From Nemertoderma westbladi (lineage: Eukaryota > Xenacoelomorpha > Nemertodermatida > Nemertodermatidae), in contig JAUCBJ010008130.1 in assembly GCA_032718475.1 (NCBI GenBank), positions 1 through 64,000 on the forward strand: a DNA stretch of 64,000 nucleotides, given 5' to 3'. Below are positions 10,289 through 22,815 of the stretch, piece by piece (position 1 is the first letter of the stretch; each line of letters begins with the position of its first letter). A model generated the notes under the pieces. It did not search any database. It worked only from the letters and a program-made list of their open reading frames with translations, and had not been told where the DNA came from. A program made the translations under genes and the position numbers.

Positions 10289-13200
10289 AGCTGGACCCAT
10301 GGGGACGGAGACTCCGCAGCTGGACCAGTGGGAATGGAGACACCGAAGCTGGACCCATGGGGACGGAAATTCCGAAGCTAGACCAGTGGGAATGAGACAC
10401 CGAAGCTGGACCAGTGGGATGGAGACACCGAAGTGGACCAGTGGGAATGGAGACACCGAAGCTGGACCCATGGGGACGGAAATTCCGAAGCTAGACCAGT
10501 GGGAATAGAGACACCGAAGCTGGACCAGTGGGAATGGAGACACCAATGCTGGACCAGTGGGAATGGAGACACCGAAGCTGGACCCATGGGGACGGAAATT
10601 CCGAAGCTAGACCAGTGGGAATAGAGACACCGAAGCTGGACCAGTGGGAATGGAGACACCGAAGCTGGACCAGTGGGGATGGAGACACCGAAGCTGGACC
10701 AGTGGGAATAGAGACACCGAAGCTGGACCAGTGGGAATGGAGACACCGAAGCTGGACCCATGGGGACGGAAATTCCGAAGCTAGACCAGTGGGAATAGAG
10801 ACACCGAAGCTGGACCAGTGGGAATGGAGACACCGAAGCTGGACCCATGGGGACGGAAATTCCGAAGCTAGACCAGTGGGAATAGAGACACCGAAGCTGG
10901 ACCAGTGGGAATGGAGACACCGAAGCTGGACCCATGGGGACGGAAATTCCGAAGCTAGACCAGTGGGAATAGAGACACCGAAGCTGGACCAGTGGGAATG
11001 GAGACACCGAATGCTGGACCAGTGGGAATGGAGACACCGAAGCTGGACCCATGGGGACGGAAATTCCGAAGCTAGACCAGTGGGAATAGAGACACCGAAG
11101 CTGGACCAGTGGGAATGGAGACACCGAAGATGGACCAGTGGGAATGGAGACACCGAAGCTGGACCAGTGGGAATGGAGACACCGAAGATGGACCAGTGGG
11201 AATGGAGACACCGAAGACTGGACCAGTGGGAATGGAGACACCGAAGCTGGACCCATGGGGACGGAAATTCCGAAGCTAGACCAGTGGGAATAGAGACACC
11301 GAAGCTGGACCAGTGGGAATGGAGACACCGAAGCTGGACCAGTGGGAATGGAGACACCGAAGCTGGACCAGTGGGAATGGAGACACCGAAGATGGACCAG
11401 TGGGAATAGAGACACCAATGCTGGACCAGTGGGAATGGAGACACCGAAGCTGGACCCATGGGGACGGAAATTCCGAAGCTAGACCAGTGGGAATAGAGAC
11501 ACCGAAGCTGGACCAGTGGGAATGGAGACACCAATGCTGGACCAGTGGGAATGGAGACACCGAAGCTGGACCCATGGGGACGGAAATTCCGAAGCTAGAC
11601 CAGTGGGAATAGAGACACCGAAGCTGGACCCATGGGGACGGAAATTCCGAAGCTGGACCAGTGGGAATAGAGACACCGAAGCTGGACCAGTGGGAATGGA
11701 GACACCGAAGCTGGACCAGTGGGGATGGAGACACCGAAGATGGACCAGTGGGAATGGAGACACCGAAGCTGGACCCATGGGGACGGAAATTCCGAAGCTA
11801 GACCAGTGGGAATAGAGACACCGAAGCTGGACCAGTGGGAATGGAGACACCGAAGCTGGACCCATGGGGACGGAAATTCCGAAGCTAGACCAGTGGGAAT
11901 AGAGACACCGAAGCTGGACCAGTGGGAATGGAGACACCGAAGCTGGACCAGTGGGAATGGAGACACCGAAGCTGGACCCATGGGGACGGAAATTCCGAAG
12001 CTAGACCAGTGGGAATAGAGACACCGAAGCTGGACCAGTGGGAATGGAGACACCGAAGCTGGACCCATGGGGACGGAAATTCCGAAGCTAGACCAGTGGG
12101 AATAGAGACACCGAAGCTGGACCAGTGGGAATGGAGACACCGAAGCTGGACCCATGGGGACGGAAATTCCGAAGCTAGACCAGTGGGAATAGAGACACCG
12201 AAGCTGGACCAGTGGGAATGGAGACACCGAAGCTGGACCCATGGGGACGGAAATTCCGAAGCTAGACCAGTGGGAATAGAGACACCGAAGATGGACCAGT
12301 GGGAATGGAGACACCAATGCTGGACCAGTGGGAATGGAGACACCGAAGCTGGACCCATGGGGACGGAAATTCCGAAGCTAGACCAGTGGGAATAGAGACA
12401 CCGAAGCTGGACCAGTGGGAATGGAGACACCGAAGCTGGACCAGTGGGAATGGAGACACCGAAGCTGGACCAGTGGGAATGGAGACACCGAAGCTGGACC
12501 AGTGGGAATGGAGACACCGAAGATGGACCAGTGGGAATGGAGACACCGAAGCTGGACCCATGGGGACGGAAATTCCGAAGCTAGACCAGTGGGAATAGAG
12601 ACACCGAAGCTGGACCAGTGGGAATGGAGACACCGAAGCTGGACCAGTGGGAATGGAGACACCGAAGCTGGACCCATGGGGACGGAAATTCCGAAGCTAG
12701 ACCAGTGGGAATAGAGACACCGAAGCTGGACCAGTGGGAATGGAGACACCGAAGCTGGACCCATGGGGACGGAAATTCCGAAGCTAGACCAGTGGGAATA
12801 GAGACACCGAAGCTGGACCAGTGGGAATGGAGACACCGAAGCTGGACCCATGGGGACGGAAATTCCGAAGCTAGACCAGTGGGAATAGAGACACCGAAGC
12901 TGGACCAGTGGGAATGGAGACACCGAAGCTGGACCCATGGGGACGGAAATTCCGAAGCTAGACCAGTGGGAATAGAGACACCGAAGCTGGACCAGTGGGA
13001 ATGGAGACACCGAAGCTGGACCAGTGGGAATGGAGACACCGAAGCTGGACCAGTGGGAATGGAGACACCGAAGCTGGACCAGTGGGAATAGAGACACCGA
13101 AGACTGGACCAGTGGGAATGGAGACACCGAAGCTGGACCCATGGGGACGGAAATTCCGAAGCTAGACCAGTGGGAATAGAGACACCGAAGCTGGACCAGT

Positions 13201-16200
13201 GGGAATGGAGACACCGAAGCTGGACCAGTGGGAATGGAGACACCGAAGCTGGACCAGTGGGAATGGAGACACCGAAGATGGACCAGTGGGAATAGAGACA
13301 CCGAATGCTGGACCAGTGGGAATGGAGACACCGAAGCTGGACCCATGGGGACGGAAATTCCGAAGCTAGACCAGTGGGAATAGAGACACCGAAGCTGGAC
13401 CAGTGGGAATGGAGACACCAATGCTGGACCAGTGGGAATGGAGACACCGAAGCTGGACCCATGGGGACGGAAATTCCGAAGCTAGACCAGTGGGAATAGA
13501 GACACCGAAGCTGGACCCATGGGGACGGAAATTCCGAAGCTGGACCAGTGGGAATAGAGACACCGAAGCTGGACCAGTGGGAATAGAGACACCGAAGCTG
13601 GACCAGTGGGAATGGAGACACCGAAGCTGGACCAGTGGGAATGGAGACACCGAAGCTGGACCCATGGGGACGGAAATTCCGAAGCTAGACCAGTGGGAAT
13701 AGAGACACCGAAGCTGGACCAGTGGGAATGGAGACACCGAAGCTGGACCCATGGGGACGGAAATTCCGAAGCTAGACCAGTGGGAATAGAGACACCGAAG
13801 CTGGACCAGTGGGAATGGAGACACCGAAGCTGGACCAGTGGGAATGGAGACACCGAAGCTGGACCCATGGGGACGGAAATTCCGAAGCTAGACCAGTGGG
13901 AATAGAGACACCGAAGCTGGACCAGTGGGAATGGAGACACCGAAGCTGGACCCATGGGGACGGAAATTCCGAAGCTAGACCAGTGGGAATAGAGACACCG
14001 AAGCTGGACCAGTGGGAATGGAGACACCGAAGATGGACCAGTGGGAATAGAGACACCAAGCTGGACCAGTGGGAATGGAGACACCGAAGCTGGACCCATG
14101 GGGACGGAAATTCCGAAGCTAGACCAGTGGGAATAGAGACACCGAAGATGGACCAGTGGGAATGGAGACACCAATGCTGGACCAGTGGGAATGGAGACAC
14201 CGAAGCTGGACCCATGGGGACGGAAATTCCGAAGCTAGACCAGTGGGAATAGAGACACCGAAGCTGGACCAGTGGGAATGGAGACACCGAAGCTGGACCA
14301 GTGGGAATGGAGACACCGAAGCTGGACCAGTGGGAATGGAGACACCGAAGCTGGACCAGTGGGGATGGAGACACCGAAGCTGGACCAGTGGGAATGGAGA
14401 CACCGAAGCTGGACCCATGGGGACGGAAATTCCGAAGCTAGACCAGTGGGAATAGAGACACCGAAGCTGGACCAGTGGGAATGGAGACACCGAAGCTGGA
14501 CCAGTGGGAATGGAGACACCGAAGCTGGACCCATGGGGACGGAAATTCCGAAGCTAGACCAGTGGGAATAGAGACACCGAAGCTGGACCAGTGGGAATGG
14601 AGACACCGAAGCTGGACCCATGGGGACGGAAATTCCGAAGCTAGACCAGTGGGAATAGAGACACCGAAGCTGGACCAGTGGGAATGGAGCACCGAGCTGG
14701 CCGGGGCGGCCGAAGCTAGACCAGTGGGAATAGAGACACCGAAGCTGGACCAGTGGGAATGGAGACACCGAAGCTGGACCCATGGGGACGGAAATTCCGA
14801 AGCTAGACCAGTGGGAATAGAGACACCGAAGCTGGACCAGTGGGAATGGAGACACCGAAGCTGGACCAGTGGGAATGGAGACACGAAGCTGGACCCTGGG
14901 GACGGAAATTCCGAAGCTAGACCAGTGGGAATAGAGACACCGAAGCTGGACCAGTGGGAATGGAGACACCAAGCTGGCCGTGGGGAGGAGACACCGAAGC
15001 TGGACCAGTGGGAATGGAGACACCGAAGCTGGACCAGTGGGAATGGAGACACCGAAGCTGGACCAGTGGGAATGGAGACACCGAAGATGGACCAGTGGGA
15101 ATGGACACCAAGCTGGACCAGTGGGAATGGAGACACCGAAGCTGGACCCATGGGGACGGAAATTCCGAAGCTAGACCAGTGGGAATAGAGACACCGAAGC
15201 TGGACCAGTGGGAATGGAGACACCGAAGCTGGACCAGTGGGAATGGAGACACCGAAGCTGGACCAGTGGGAATGGAGACACCGAAGATGGACCAGTGGGA
15301 ATGGAGACACCGAAGCTGGACCCATGGGGATGGAAATTCCGAAGCTAGACCAGTGGGAATAGAGACACCGAAGCTGGACCAGTGGGAATAGAGACACCGA
15401 AGCTGGACCAGTGGGAATGGAGACACCGAAGCTGGACCAGTGGGAATAGAGACACCGAAGCTGGACCAGTGGGAATGGAGACACCGAAGATGGACCAGTG
15501 GGAATAGAGACACCAATGCTGGACCAGTGGGAATGGAGACACCGAAGCTGGACCCATGGGGATGGAAATTCCGAAGCTAGACCAGTGGGAATAGAGACAC
15601 CGAAGCTGGACCAGTGGGAATGGAGACACCAATGCTGGACCAGTGGGAATGGAGACACCGAAGCTGGACCCATGGGGACGGAAATTCCGAAGCTAGACCA
15701 GTGGGAATAGAGACACCGAAGCTGGACCAGTGGGAATGGAGACACCGAAGATGGACCAGTGGGAATGGAGACACCGAAGCTGGACCAGTGGGAATAGAGA
15801 CACCGAAGCTGGACCAGTGGGAATGGAGACACCGAAGATGGACCAGTGGGAATGGAGACACCGAAGCTGGACCAGTGGGAATGGAGACACCGAAGCTGGA
15901 CCAGTGGGAATGGAGACACCGAAGATGGACCAGTGGGAATGGAGACACCGAAGCTGGACCAGTGGGAATGGAGACACCGAAGCTGGACCAGTGGGAATGG
16001 AGACACCGAAGCTGGACCAGTGGGAATGGAGACACCGAAGCTGGACCAGTGGGAATGGAGACACCGAAGCTGGTCTCGTGGGGACGGAGACACCGAAGCT
16101 AGACCAGTGGGAATAGAGACACCGAAGCTGGACCAGTGGGAATAGAGACACCGAAGCTGGACCAGTGGGAATGGAGACACCGAAGCTGGACCCATGGGGA

Positions 16201-18502
16201 CGGAAATTCCGAAGCTAGACCAGTGGGAATAGAGACACCGAAGCTGGACCCATGGGGACGGAAATTCCGAAGCTAGACCAGTGGGAATAGAGACACCGAA
16301 GCTGGACCAGTGGGAATGGAGACACCGAAGCTGGACCCATGGGGACGGAAATTCCGAAGCTAGACCAGTGGGAATAGAGACACCGAAGCTGGACCAGTGG
16401 GAATGGAGACACCGAAGCTGGTCTCGTGGGGACGGAAATTCCGAAGCTAGACCAGTGGGAATAGAGACACCGAAGCTGGACCAGTGGGAATGGAGACACC
16501 GAAGCTGGACCAGTGGGAATGGAGACACCGAAGCTGGACCCATGGGGACGGAAATTCCGAAGCTAGACCAGTGGGAATAGAGACACCGAAGCTGGACCAG
16601 TGGGAATGGAGACACCGAAGCTGCCGCGGAAATTCCGAAGCTAGACCAGTGGGAATAGAGACACCGAAGCTGGTCTCGTGGGGACGGAGACACCGAAGCT
16701 AGACCAGTGGGAATAGAGACACCGAAGCTGGACCAGTGGGAATGGAGACACCGAAGCTAGACCAGTGGGAATAGAGACACCGAAGCTGCACCAGTGGGAA
16801 TGGAGACACCGAAGCTGGTCTCGTGGGGACGGAAATTCCGAAGCTAGACCAGTGGGAATAGAGACACCGAAGATGGACCAGTGGGAATGGAGACACCGAA
16901 GCTGGTCTCGTGGGGACGGAGACACCGAAGCTAGACCAGTGGGAATAGAGACACCGAAGCTGGACCAGTGGGAATGGAGACACCGAAGCTGGACCAGTGG
17001 GAATGGAGACACCGAAGCTGGTCTCGTGGGGACGGAAATTCCGAAGCTAGACCAGTGGGAATAGAGACACCGAAGCTGGACCAGTGGGAATGGAGACACC
17101 GAAGCTGGACCAGTGGGAATGGAGACACCGAAGCTAGACCAGTGGGAATAGAGACACCGAAGCTGGACCAGTGGGAATGGAGACACCGAAGATGGACCAG
17201 TGGGAATGGAGACACCGAAGCTGGTCTCGTGGGGACGGAGACACCGAAGCTAGACCAGTGGGAATAGAGACACCGAAGCTGGACCAGTGGGAATGGAGAC
17301 ACCGAAGATGGACCAGTGGGAATAGAGACACCAATGCTGGACCAGTGGGAATGGAGACACCGAAGCTGGACCCATGGGGACGGAAATTCCGAAGCTAGAC
17401 CAGTGGGAATAGAGACACCGAAGCTGGACCAGTGGGAATGGAGACACCAATGCTGGACCAGTGGGAATGGAGACACCGAAGCTGGACCCATGGGGACGGA
17501 AATTCCGAAGCTAGACCAGTGGGAATAGAGACACCGAAGCTGGACCAGTGGGAATGGAGACACCGAAGATGGACCAGTGGGAATGGAGACACCGAAGCTG
17601 GACCAGTGGGAATGGAGACACCGAAGCTGGACCAGTGGGAATGGAGACACCGAATGCTGGACCAGTGGGAATGGAGACACCGAAGCTGGACCAGTGGGAA
17701 TGGAGACACCGAAGCTGGACCAGTGGGAATGGAGGCACCGATGCTGGACCAGTGGGAATGGAGACACCGAAGCTGGACCCGTGGGGACGGAGACTCCGAA
17801 GCTAGACCAGTGGGAATAGAGACACCGAAGCTGGACCAGAGGGAATGGAGACACCGAAGATGGACCAGTGGGAATGGAGACACTGAAGCTGGACCAGTGG
17901 GAATGGAGACACCGGAGCTGGGCCAGTTGGAATGGAGACACCAATGTTGGACCAGTGGGAATGGAGACACAGAAGCTGGACCAGTGGGAATGGATACGCT
18001 GAAGCTGGACCAGCGGGAATGGAGGCACCGATGATGGACCAGTGGGAATGGAGACACCGAAGCTGGACTCGTGGGGACGGAGACTCCGAAGCTGGACCAG
18101 TGGGAATGGAGACACCGAAGCTGGACTCGTGGGGACGGAGACTCCGAAGCTAGACCAGTGGGAATAGAGACACCGAAGCTGGACTCGTGGGGACGGAGAC
18201 ACAGAAGCTGGACCAGTGGGAATGGATACGCTGAAGCTGGACCAGCGGGAATGGAGACACCGATGATGGACCAGTGGAAATCGAAACACAGAAGCTGGAC
18301 CAGTGGGAATGGAGACACCGAAGCGGGACCAGTGAGAATGGAGACACAGAAGCTGGACCAGTGGAAATGGAGACACCGAAGCAGGGCCAGTGGGAATTGA
18401 AACACCCTGAAGCTGGACCAGTAGGAATGGACCTACCAACAGTTGGACCCACGGGGATGGACATGCCGACAGTTGGAGCCGTGGGAACGGACACACTGTC
18501 AG
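10289..18502. repeat. 8.2 kb minisatellite, 29-bp units in an 87-bp higher-order pattern
   Basis: About 280 tandem 29-bp monomers. Three main types recur: A (with TGGACCAGTGGGAATGGAG), B (with TGGACCCATGGGGACGGAAA) and C (with TAGACCAGTGGGAATAGAG), often in A-B-C order, giving an 87-bp higher-order unit. A B-like variant with TCTCGTGGGGACGG appears only after about 16070. The right end (17.7-18.5 kb) is the most diverged, and its last three units, 18413-18502, are exactly 30 bp. The 29-nt unit has few or no stops on the minus strand, so overlapping open frames of several hundred codons arise in several frames on both strands; they are not evidence of genes. Irregular, indel-bearing units cluster at 14.69-15.12 kb and at 16620. 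Confidence 0.97.
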
Positions 18503-19041
18503 CTGAAATCATGGGAATGGACACAGAGTTGACCCACCCAACTCCTGTCTTGACAACTGAGCCCAGGGGACTCAATTGAATGACATCTGGTTCTTCCCGG
18601 AACAGAATGCCCACACCAGAGGGAAGCGACTGGTCAGGAACAGTTTCCCCTTCACAACGGGCGTTTCTGAGAATCACTGTTGCCCAAGCACTTGCCTCAT
18701 CTGGGGACAGATCACGCCATGTTAGCCAGGGTGAGTTTGACGTGGGATGCACCCTGGAAGTAGCTGAAAGCTGAAACTGCCCCCCCCCCCACCCCATATA
18801 AAGTCCTATCAGTGTCTTGAAGAGTCTCATCTAGGGGAGACTCATCACCATTATCCGTTGGCTGCAACAAACTCCTTTGACACTGGAAACATTCGGCTGG
18901 GATTTGATGTACCCTAGAGCGTTTCTGCCCAGCCCATTTAACGATGGGGCGCAGGTAGTGCAATTGAGTCCCCATTTCACACAAGCACACCTTTATCGCG
19001 TGACACCCACAACAATCAGGGACCCTAGGATGCTGGGACAT
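18503..19041 (-). pseudogene. Unrecognised Cys-containing ORF remnant abutting the minisatellite
   Basis: Minus-strand frame starting at ATG 19041 (MSQHPRVPDCCGC...CLC...CFQCQ) runs to a poly-G run (plus-strand C tract near 18781-18792). There the frame must shift to continue into a second coding-like stretch (WLTWRDLSPDEASAW to about 18540). That stretch then enters in-frame 10-residue repeats (PTVGMSIPVG type) and finally the 29-bp array. I do not recognise the family. The Cys spacing suggests a zinc-binding segment. A slipped homopolymer, whether real or a sequencing error, explains the split frame. It could be a decayed transposon ORF or an exon of a host gene. Confidence 0.35.
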
Positions 19042-19461
19042 CGCCCATTCACAATGATATGCTGGCTGTAGTCTGACTAGTATGTAAGCAGTAACTCTAG
19101 CAGTAAAATTAGCTGATCCCCCAAATCAGTACTCTACATCTGTAGTTTGTTGTACTTGTTGTAATTATAGTAGTTTGATTTATTTAACAGATACTTGTTT
19201 ACTGAACAGAACAGATAATTGTTTTCTGTTAATATGTAAGTAATGATAATAATGTAAATTTGTAAATATATTTTATTTTATATTTGAAATTTAGTAGCCA
19301 TAGCATTTTACAGTAAATATTGTCTTATACTGTCGTGGTGAGCGTCTAATATGTCATTATTTTTCATTATTTCAAGAAGGACATATCTCATAATAAGCTA
19401 TGCTTGTTGTATACATTGAGTATATTATAAGTATTGAAGTTAAATGCTATTAAAGTATCAA

Positions 19462-19696
19462 CGGCTGGGTAGCTCAGTTGGTTGAGCGCCGGGCCTGCAA
19501 TCTATTGGTTGTAGGTTCAGCCCCGCCAGGGTCCACTCAGCCTTTCATCCACTGGGGTCGATGAAATGAGTACCAGTTAAATAACTGGGAGCAAATCTTG
19601 GGATAGGAGTAGCGCCCACCCCTACCCTCGGGTAGCAGCTATCGAAAGAGGAGCCTTCGGGTCGCCTCCGGCTTCGGCCGACTGTTTGCTTGCTTG
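19462..19696 (+). mobile_element. tRNA-derived SINE, copy 2, with target duplication
   Basis: The 235-bp body is flanked by perfect 10-bp duplications AAAGTATCAA (19452-19461 and 19697-19706). The head carries an A box (TAGCTCAGTTGG) and a B-box-like GGTTCAGCCCC; the loop CTGCAAT is where an anticodon (GCA) would be. The remaining body is the same as copy 1 at 777-1003 and ends in CCTTCGGGTCGCC and TGCTTGCTTG rather than poly(A). It lies in the large intron of the lectin/mucin gene. Confidence 0.92.
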
Positions 19697-19706
19697 AAAG
19701 TATCAA

Positions 19707-21387
19707 ATGAATGATAGTAACTCAATTGAAGTGCAAACTGCATTTAAATAGTGCACATTTTTACGATATTTCAAACACAATTATTTCCAGATCAATATAT
19801 CCTAGGATGTTATTTTTTGTATTAAATCGTAGTTTGGAGTGATTTATAACTAAAATCTTAACATTTTGTTTAACTTTTTATGTTAATAAAGCTGGTTAAA
19901 ATCTCCTTGAATATAGTCCAAAATGTCGCCATTTGTTAAATTGCATTTTTGACACTTTTAGCAACTGGCACTTGATCTTACACCATCGTAGATCGGTAGA
20001 GGATAAACATAAGTGTGTGAAATAGGAACCACCTTTAGGATCCGCTAAAGTGCACTTGTACAAATAAGTATGCAAAAGTCAAATTTTTAATAACGTCAAA
20101 TAGTATAGTATTGGGTTCTTTCCGTTTCAGATAAATTATTTTCATATTAATATGTTGTTTGGACCTTACTGGGCGATTTAGGATTTGTGTACAAATAACC
20201 GGTCCTTATAAGGGTTCCAATGGATAATTAATAAAACATAAGGTTGTAATATTCTAAAACCCAATGTGATCTTAAATGAACTTTAAACAATAAATAGAGA
20301 TCAAATAACAAATAGACCACACAAATAAAAACTCGTACCATTTCGGACTTAATATATCGCTTCAAATTTGTTCAACAGTGGATATTAGATTTGAGAAGTT
20401 AGATGAACTGCATTTATGCAGTAAATCTAACTTCCCCCTTCGTGATATAATATACCAAAGGCACACTCTTTGGAGGACCTGTTGTTTACTATGCAGACTT
20501 CGTTCGCTGGACCTATACGACTTCAGTCAGATTAACATTATACTGTTAAATTTATAAGCGATGAGTGGTATAAAATGCTGAACTTCGAACTACGGCTCTG
20601 TAAATAAAAATTTTATTACTTTAACATCTATAGGGTTTTACCGGTGAAAGAAACCTAGAATCCATGTCACAATATAACGGTATCAATAACCATATCAATT
20701 CTATGTAGATCGTAACAGAGACATCCTTGATTCATGTATTATTATAATTTCAGAGCTGAAATATTTCGGTGACTATGACTTACAGACCTTTGTATTAGGT
20801 ACAAACGACTGAGTAATATTTATTAATATTCATGGGTCACCGGTATTTAGAGCGGTGTTCACTCGGAGCGTAAATGTATTGCTAAAACAACAACGAGAAA
20901 TATAAAATTAACGAACCCAGCTTTTTTTCCCTCGTGTCATTCGACCCCTACACCACCCCCCCCCCCATCCCTCTCGCTTTTCCCTTTACCTTGTGGTCTT
21001 TCGTAAAGTATATCTTCAGTGTGGGTCCGCCTTGGTTATGTGAAAAATTAAATTTTAGTTTTTCATAACAACCCTATTGTACACATATATGCACTATACA
21101 GTGTAAGTACGTACTTCCTTAGGGTTAAGACTGGGGGAGGATGGCGGTCCTTTTTTGGTTGGGATCAAAACGATATTCATTGTGATCTTTGAAATGACCA
21201 TGAATTGGAAACGTAAAAACTCACAAGCCATCCCATTCTTGGTAGACCCTGAATTACTTGATGATTCAAAATTTTCACCTGTGCCCATCAAACTTCTCAA
21301 TTTTTTTTGTCTAAACTGCCACTCAAACTCTCACTGTAAAATAATGAAACTACAAATAAACTCTTACTAAAACGGTATAATACTAAC
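19707..21387. other. Intronic AT-rich sequence without recognisable genes
   Basis: I see no coding ORF of note. Minor features are a small hairpin around 20398-20435 (AAGTTAGAT / ATCTAACTT) and a pyrimidine/C-rich tract near 20952-20995. The short ORFs at 21094-21370 show no coding character. Confidence 0.5.
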
Positions 21388-22089
21388 CATCTTGTTGGTA
21401 AATTAATTGATCTTCATAAACTTCTTCCAGATCTTGCAGTGATAAATAGCAGCTGTAATACCGAGCATGTGAGATATATCCTGGGAAGCGTTGATTTGGA
21501 AACATGCATTCAGCAGTCCCACAAATACTTCGTCCCAAATAAAGATCGAAAACATGATCATTAACATCTCTGTTAGTATTGATGGTGTTAACAACATCTA
21601 TTCTTTGATGTTCAGAACTCCCAACTTTTCGACTGTAGAGGAATGTTTGCATATTGACGACGCCAACTGCAACCATATACCATTCTCCAATAGTCACAGC
21701 GTTTCTAAGTAATTTCCCGGGTTCACCAGCACCAGAAGGATTGGGATTATACCAAAGATCCTCAGCATTAGGGCAGCATAACCATAAATGTGACCCATAT
21801 GAAGTAGAACTGCTAAATTCAAATATTGGTCCCCATTGAGTTCCAGTTGTCTTAATAAAAGCTACCATGGTAAATGTCTCTGAAGTTAACTCGTCATGTC
21901 CATGTGATATTGAGATATAACCAGTATTACTTATCATGTCAACTGCTTGATTTTCTATCCCCCCAGGACCAACACTATATGTTATAATGCCGTTTTCAAT
22001 ACCATGATGATTTCCATAAAAATCGACAGCTGCATTTGATACATCCCAGATCCACAAAGACTTGTCTTTTTCACAAGGATCTGAAACAT
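21388..22089 (-). CDS. LamG/concanavalin A-like lectin domain exon
   Basis: 234 codons on the minus strand between an ATTATTTCAG acceptor (exon begins at 22089) and a GATG|GTTAGT donor (exon ends at 21388). Length 702 nt, phase 1 at both ends, matching the phase of the tectonin and mucin exons. The protein (DPCEKDKSLWIWD... ETFTMVAFIKTTGTQWGPIF... GRSICGTAECMFPNQRFPGYISHARYY) has the beta-sandwich pattern of LamG/pentraxin-like domains: alternating hydrophobic strands, a paired-Cys region and the terminal F.G.I...R.Y...L strand. These domains bind glycans or calcium extracellularly. The upstream M-N-L-N-L... stretch is intronic (AAATTC)n microsatellite, not coding. This is probably an earlier exon of the same gene as 5351-6124 and 2455-4091. 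Confidence 0.72.
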
Positions 22090-22260
22090 CTGAAATAATA
22101 ATGTTAAAATTCAAATTCAAATTCAAATTCAAATTCGTATATTTCTTTCACTTATAACTATACACGAATTGCACAAATTAATATTGTAAATATTGGCAGC
22201 AGAGGCGCAGGCAATAGCAGAGCTAGTGGAGCCAGGGCCAATGCGTAAGTCATAAGTGGG

Positions 22261-22815
22261 ACTACTACTACTAGGATCGGCATGCTGCATTGCAGCTGCA
22301 TTTTTAAGAATGCTGTGCCGGCTTATCGACAAAATTGCACCTGCCACAACTCCCTATCACCCATGACATTTGCTAGATCATCCGCATCTTTAAGGCCAGT
22401 GTCCTTTAAGATGCGTCTCAAGAAAGTCATGGGCTGTCCACCATGCTTATTCACTCCATGAGGCTGCCAAAGTACAAGATTATGCACTGGCTGGTCCTCA
22501 CGGCGAAATGTCCTGCAAAGCGGAGGCGATTTTGTTCTAGTGTCAAGCTTGGGGGAACCAATGAGATACCTCCAATGTTATATAGTGTCTGGTTGGAGAT
22601 GTGTGCATTGTACTTGACACAATGAACCCGGCGTAGCATTCTTGTGAATGTGCCATCCAGAGATTTGGTGTCCTCAGCAGTTAGAGCCCAGCATGGACTC
22701 CCATAGAGAAGTACTGGAACTACTGCTGCTCTAAATAATCGGACCTTAAGTTTCCAATTAATTCTCGGTGACTTCCAAATCCTGGAAAGCCTATTCAAGG
22801 CTGCCCATGCCTTTC
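22261..22815 (-). pseudogene. 3' end of an EN-type LINE (RT C-terminus), fragment
   Basis: On the minus strand, KAWAALNRLSRIWKSP...VPVLLYGSPCWAL...NRLRFAGH... is the RT C-terminal region of an EN-type LINE. The 3' end runs into an (AGT)n tail at about 22261-22272. The segment is nearly the same as the 454-bp insertion at 46471-46924, so two copies of the same LINE family are in the window. Frame breaks occur after RFAGH. Confidence 0.75.

Noticed and set aside
14438-16693. A 751-codon minus-strand open frame, and similar long frames across 10.3-18.4 kb on both strands
   Set aside because: They are by-products of 29-bp repeats lacking stops. Several overlapping frames are open at once on both strands, and the reading register rotates every unit.
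10289-18502. CRISPR-like appearance of short regular repeats
   Set aside because: The units are contiguous tandem copies with no unique spacers, in a eukaryotic context.
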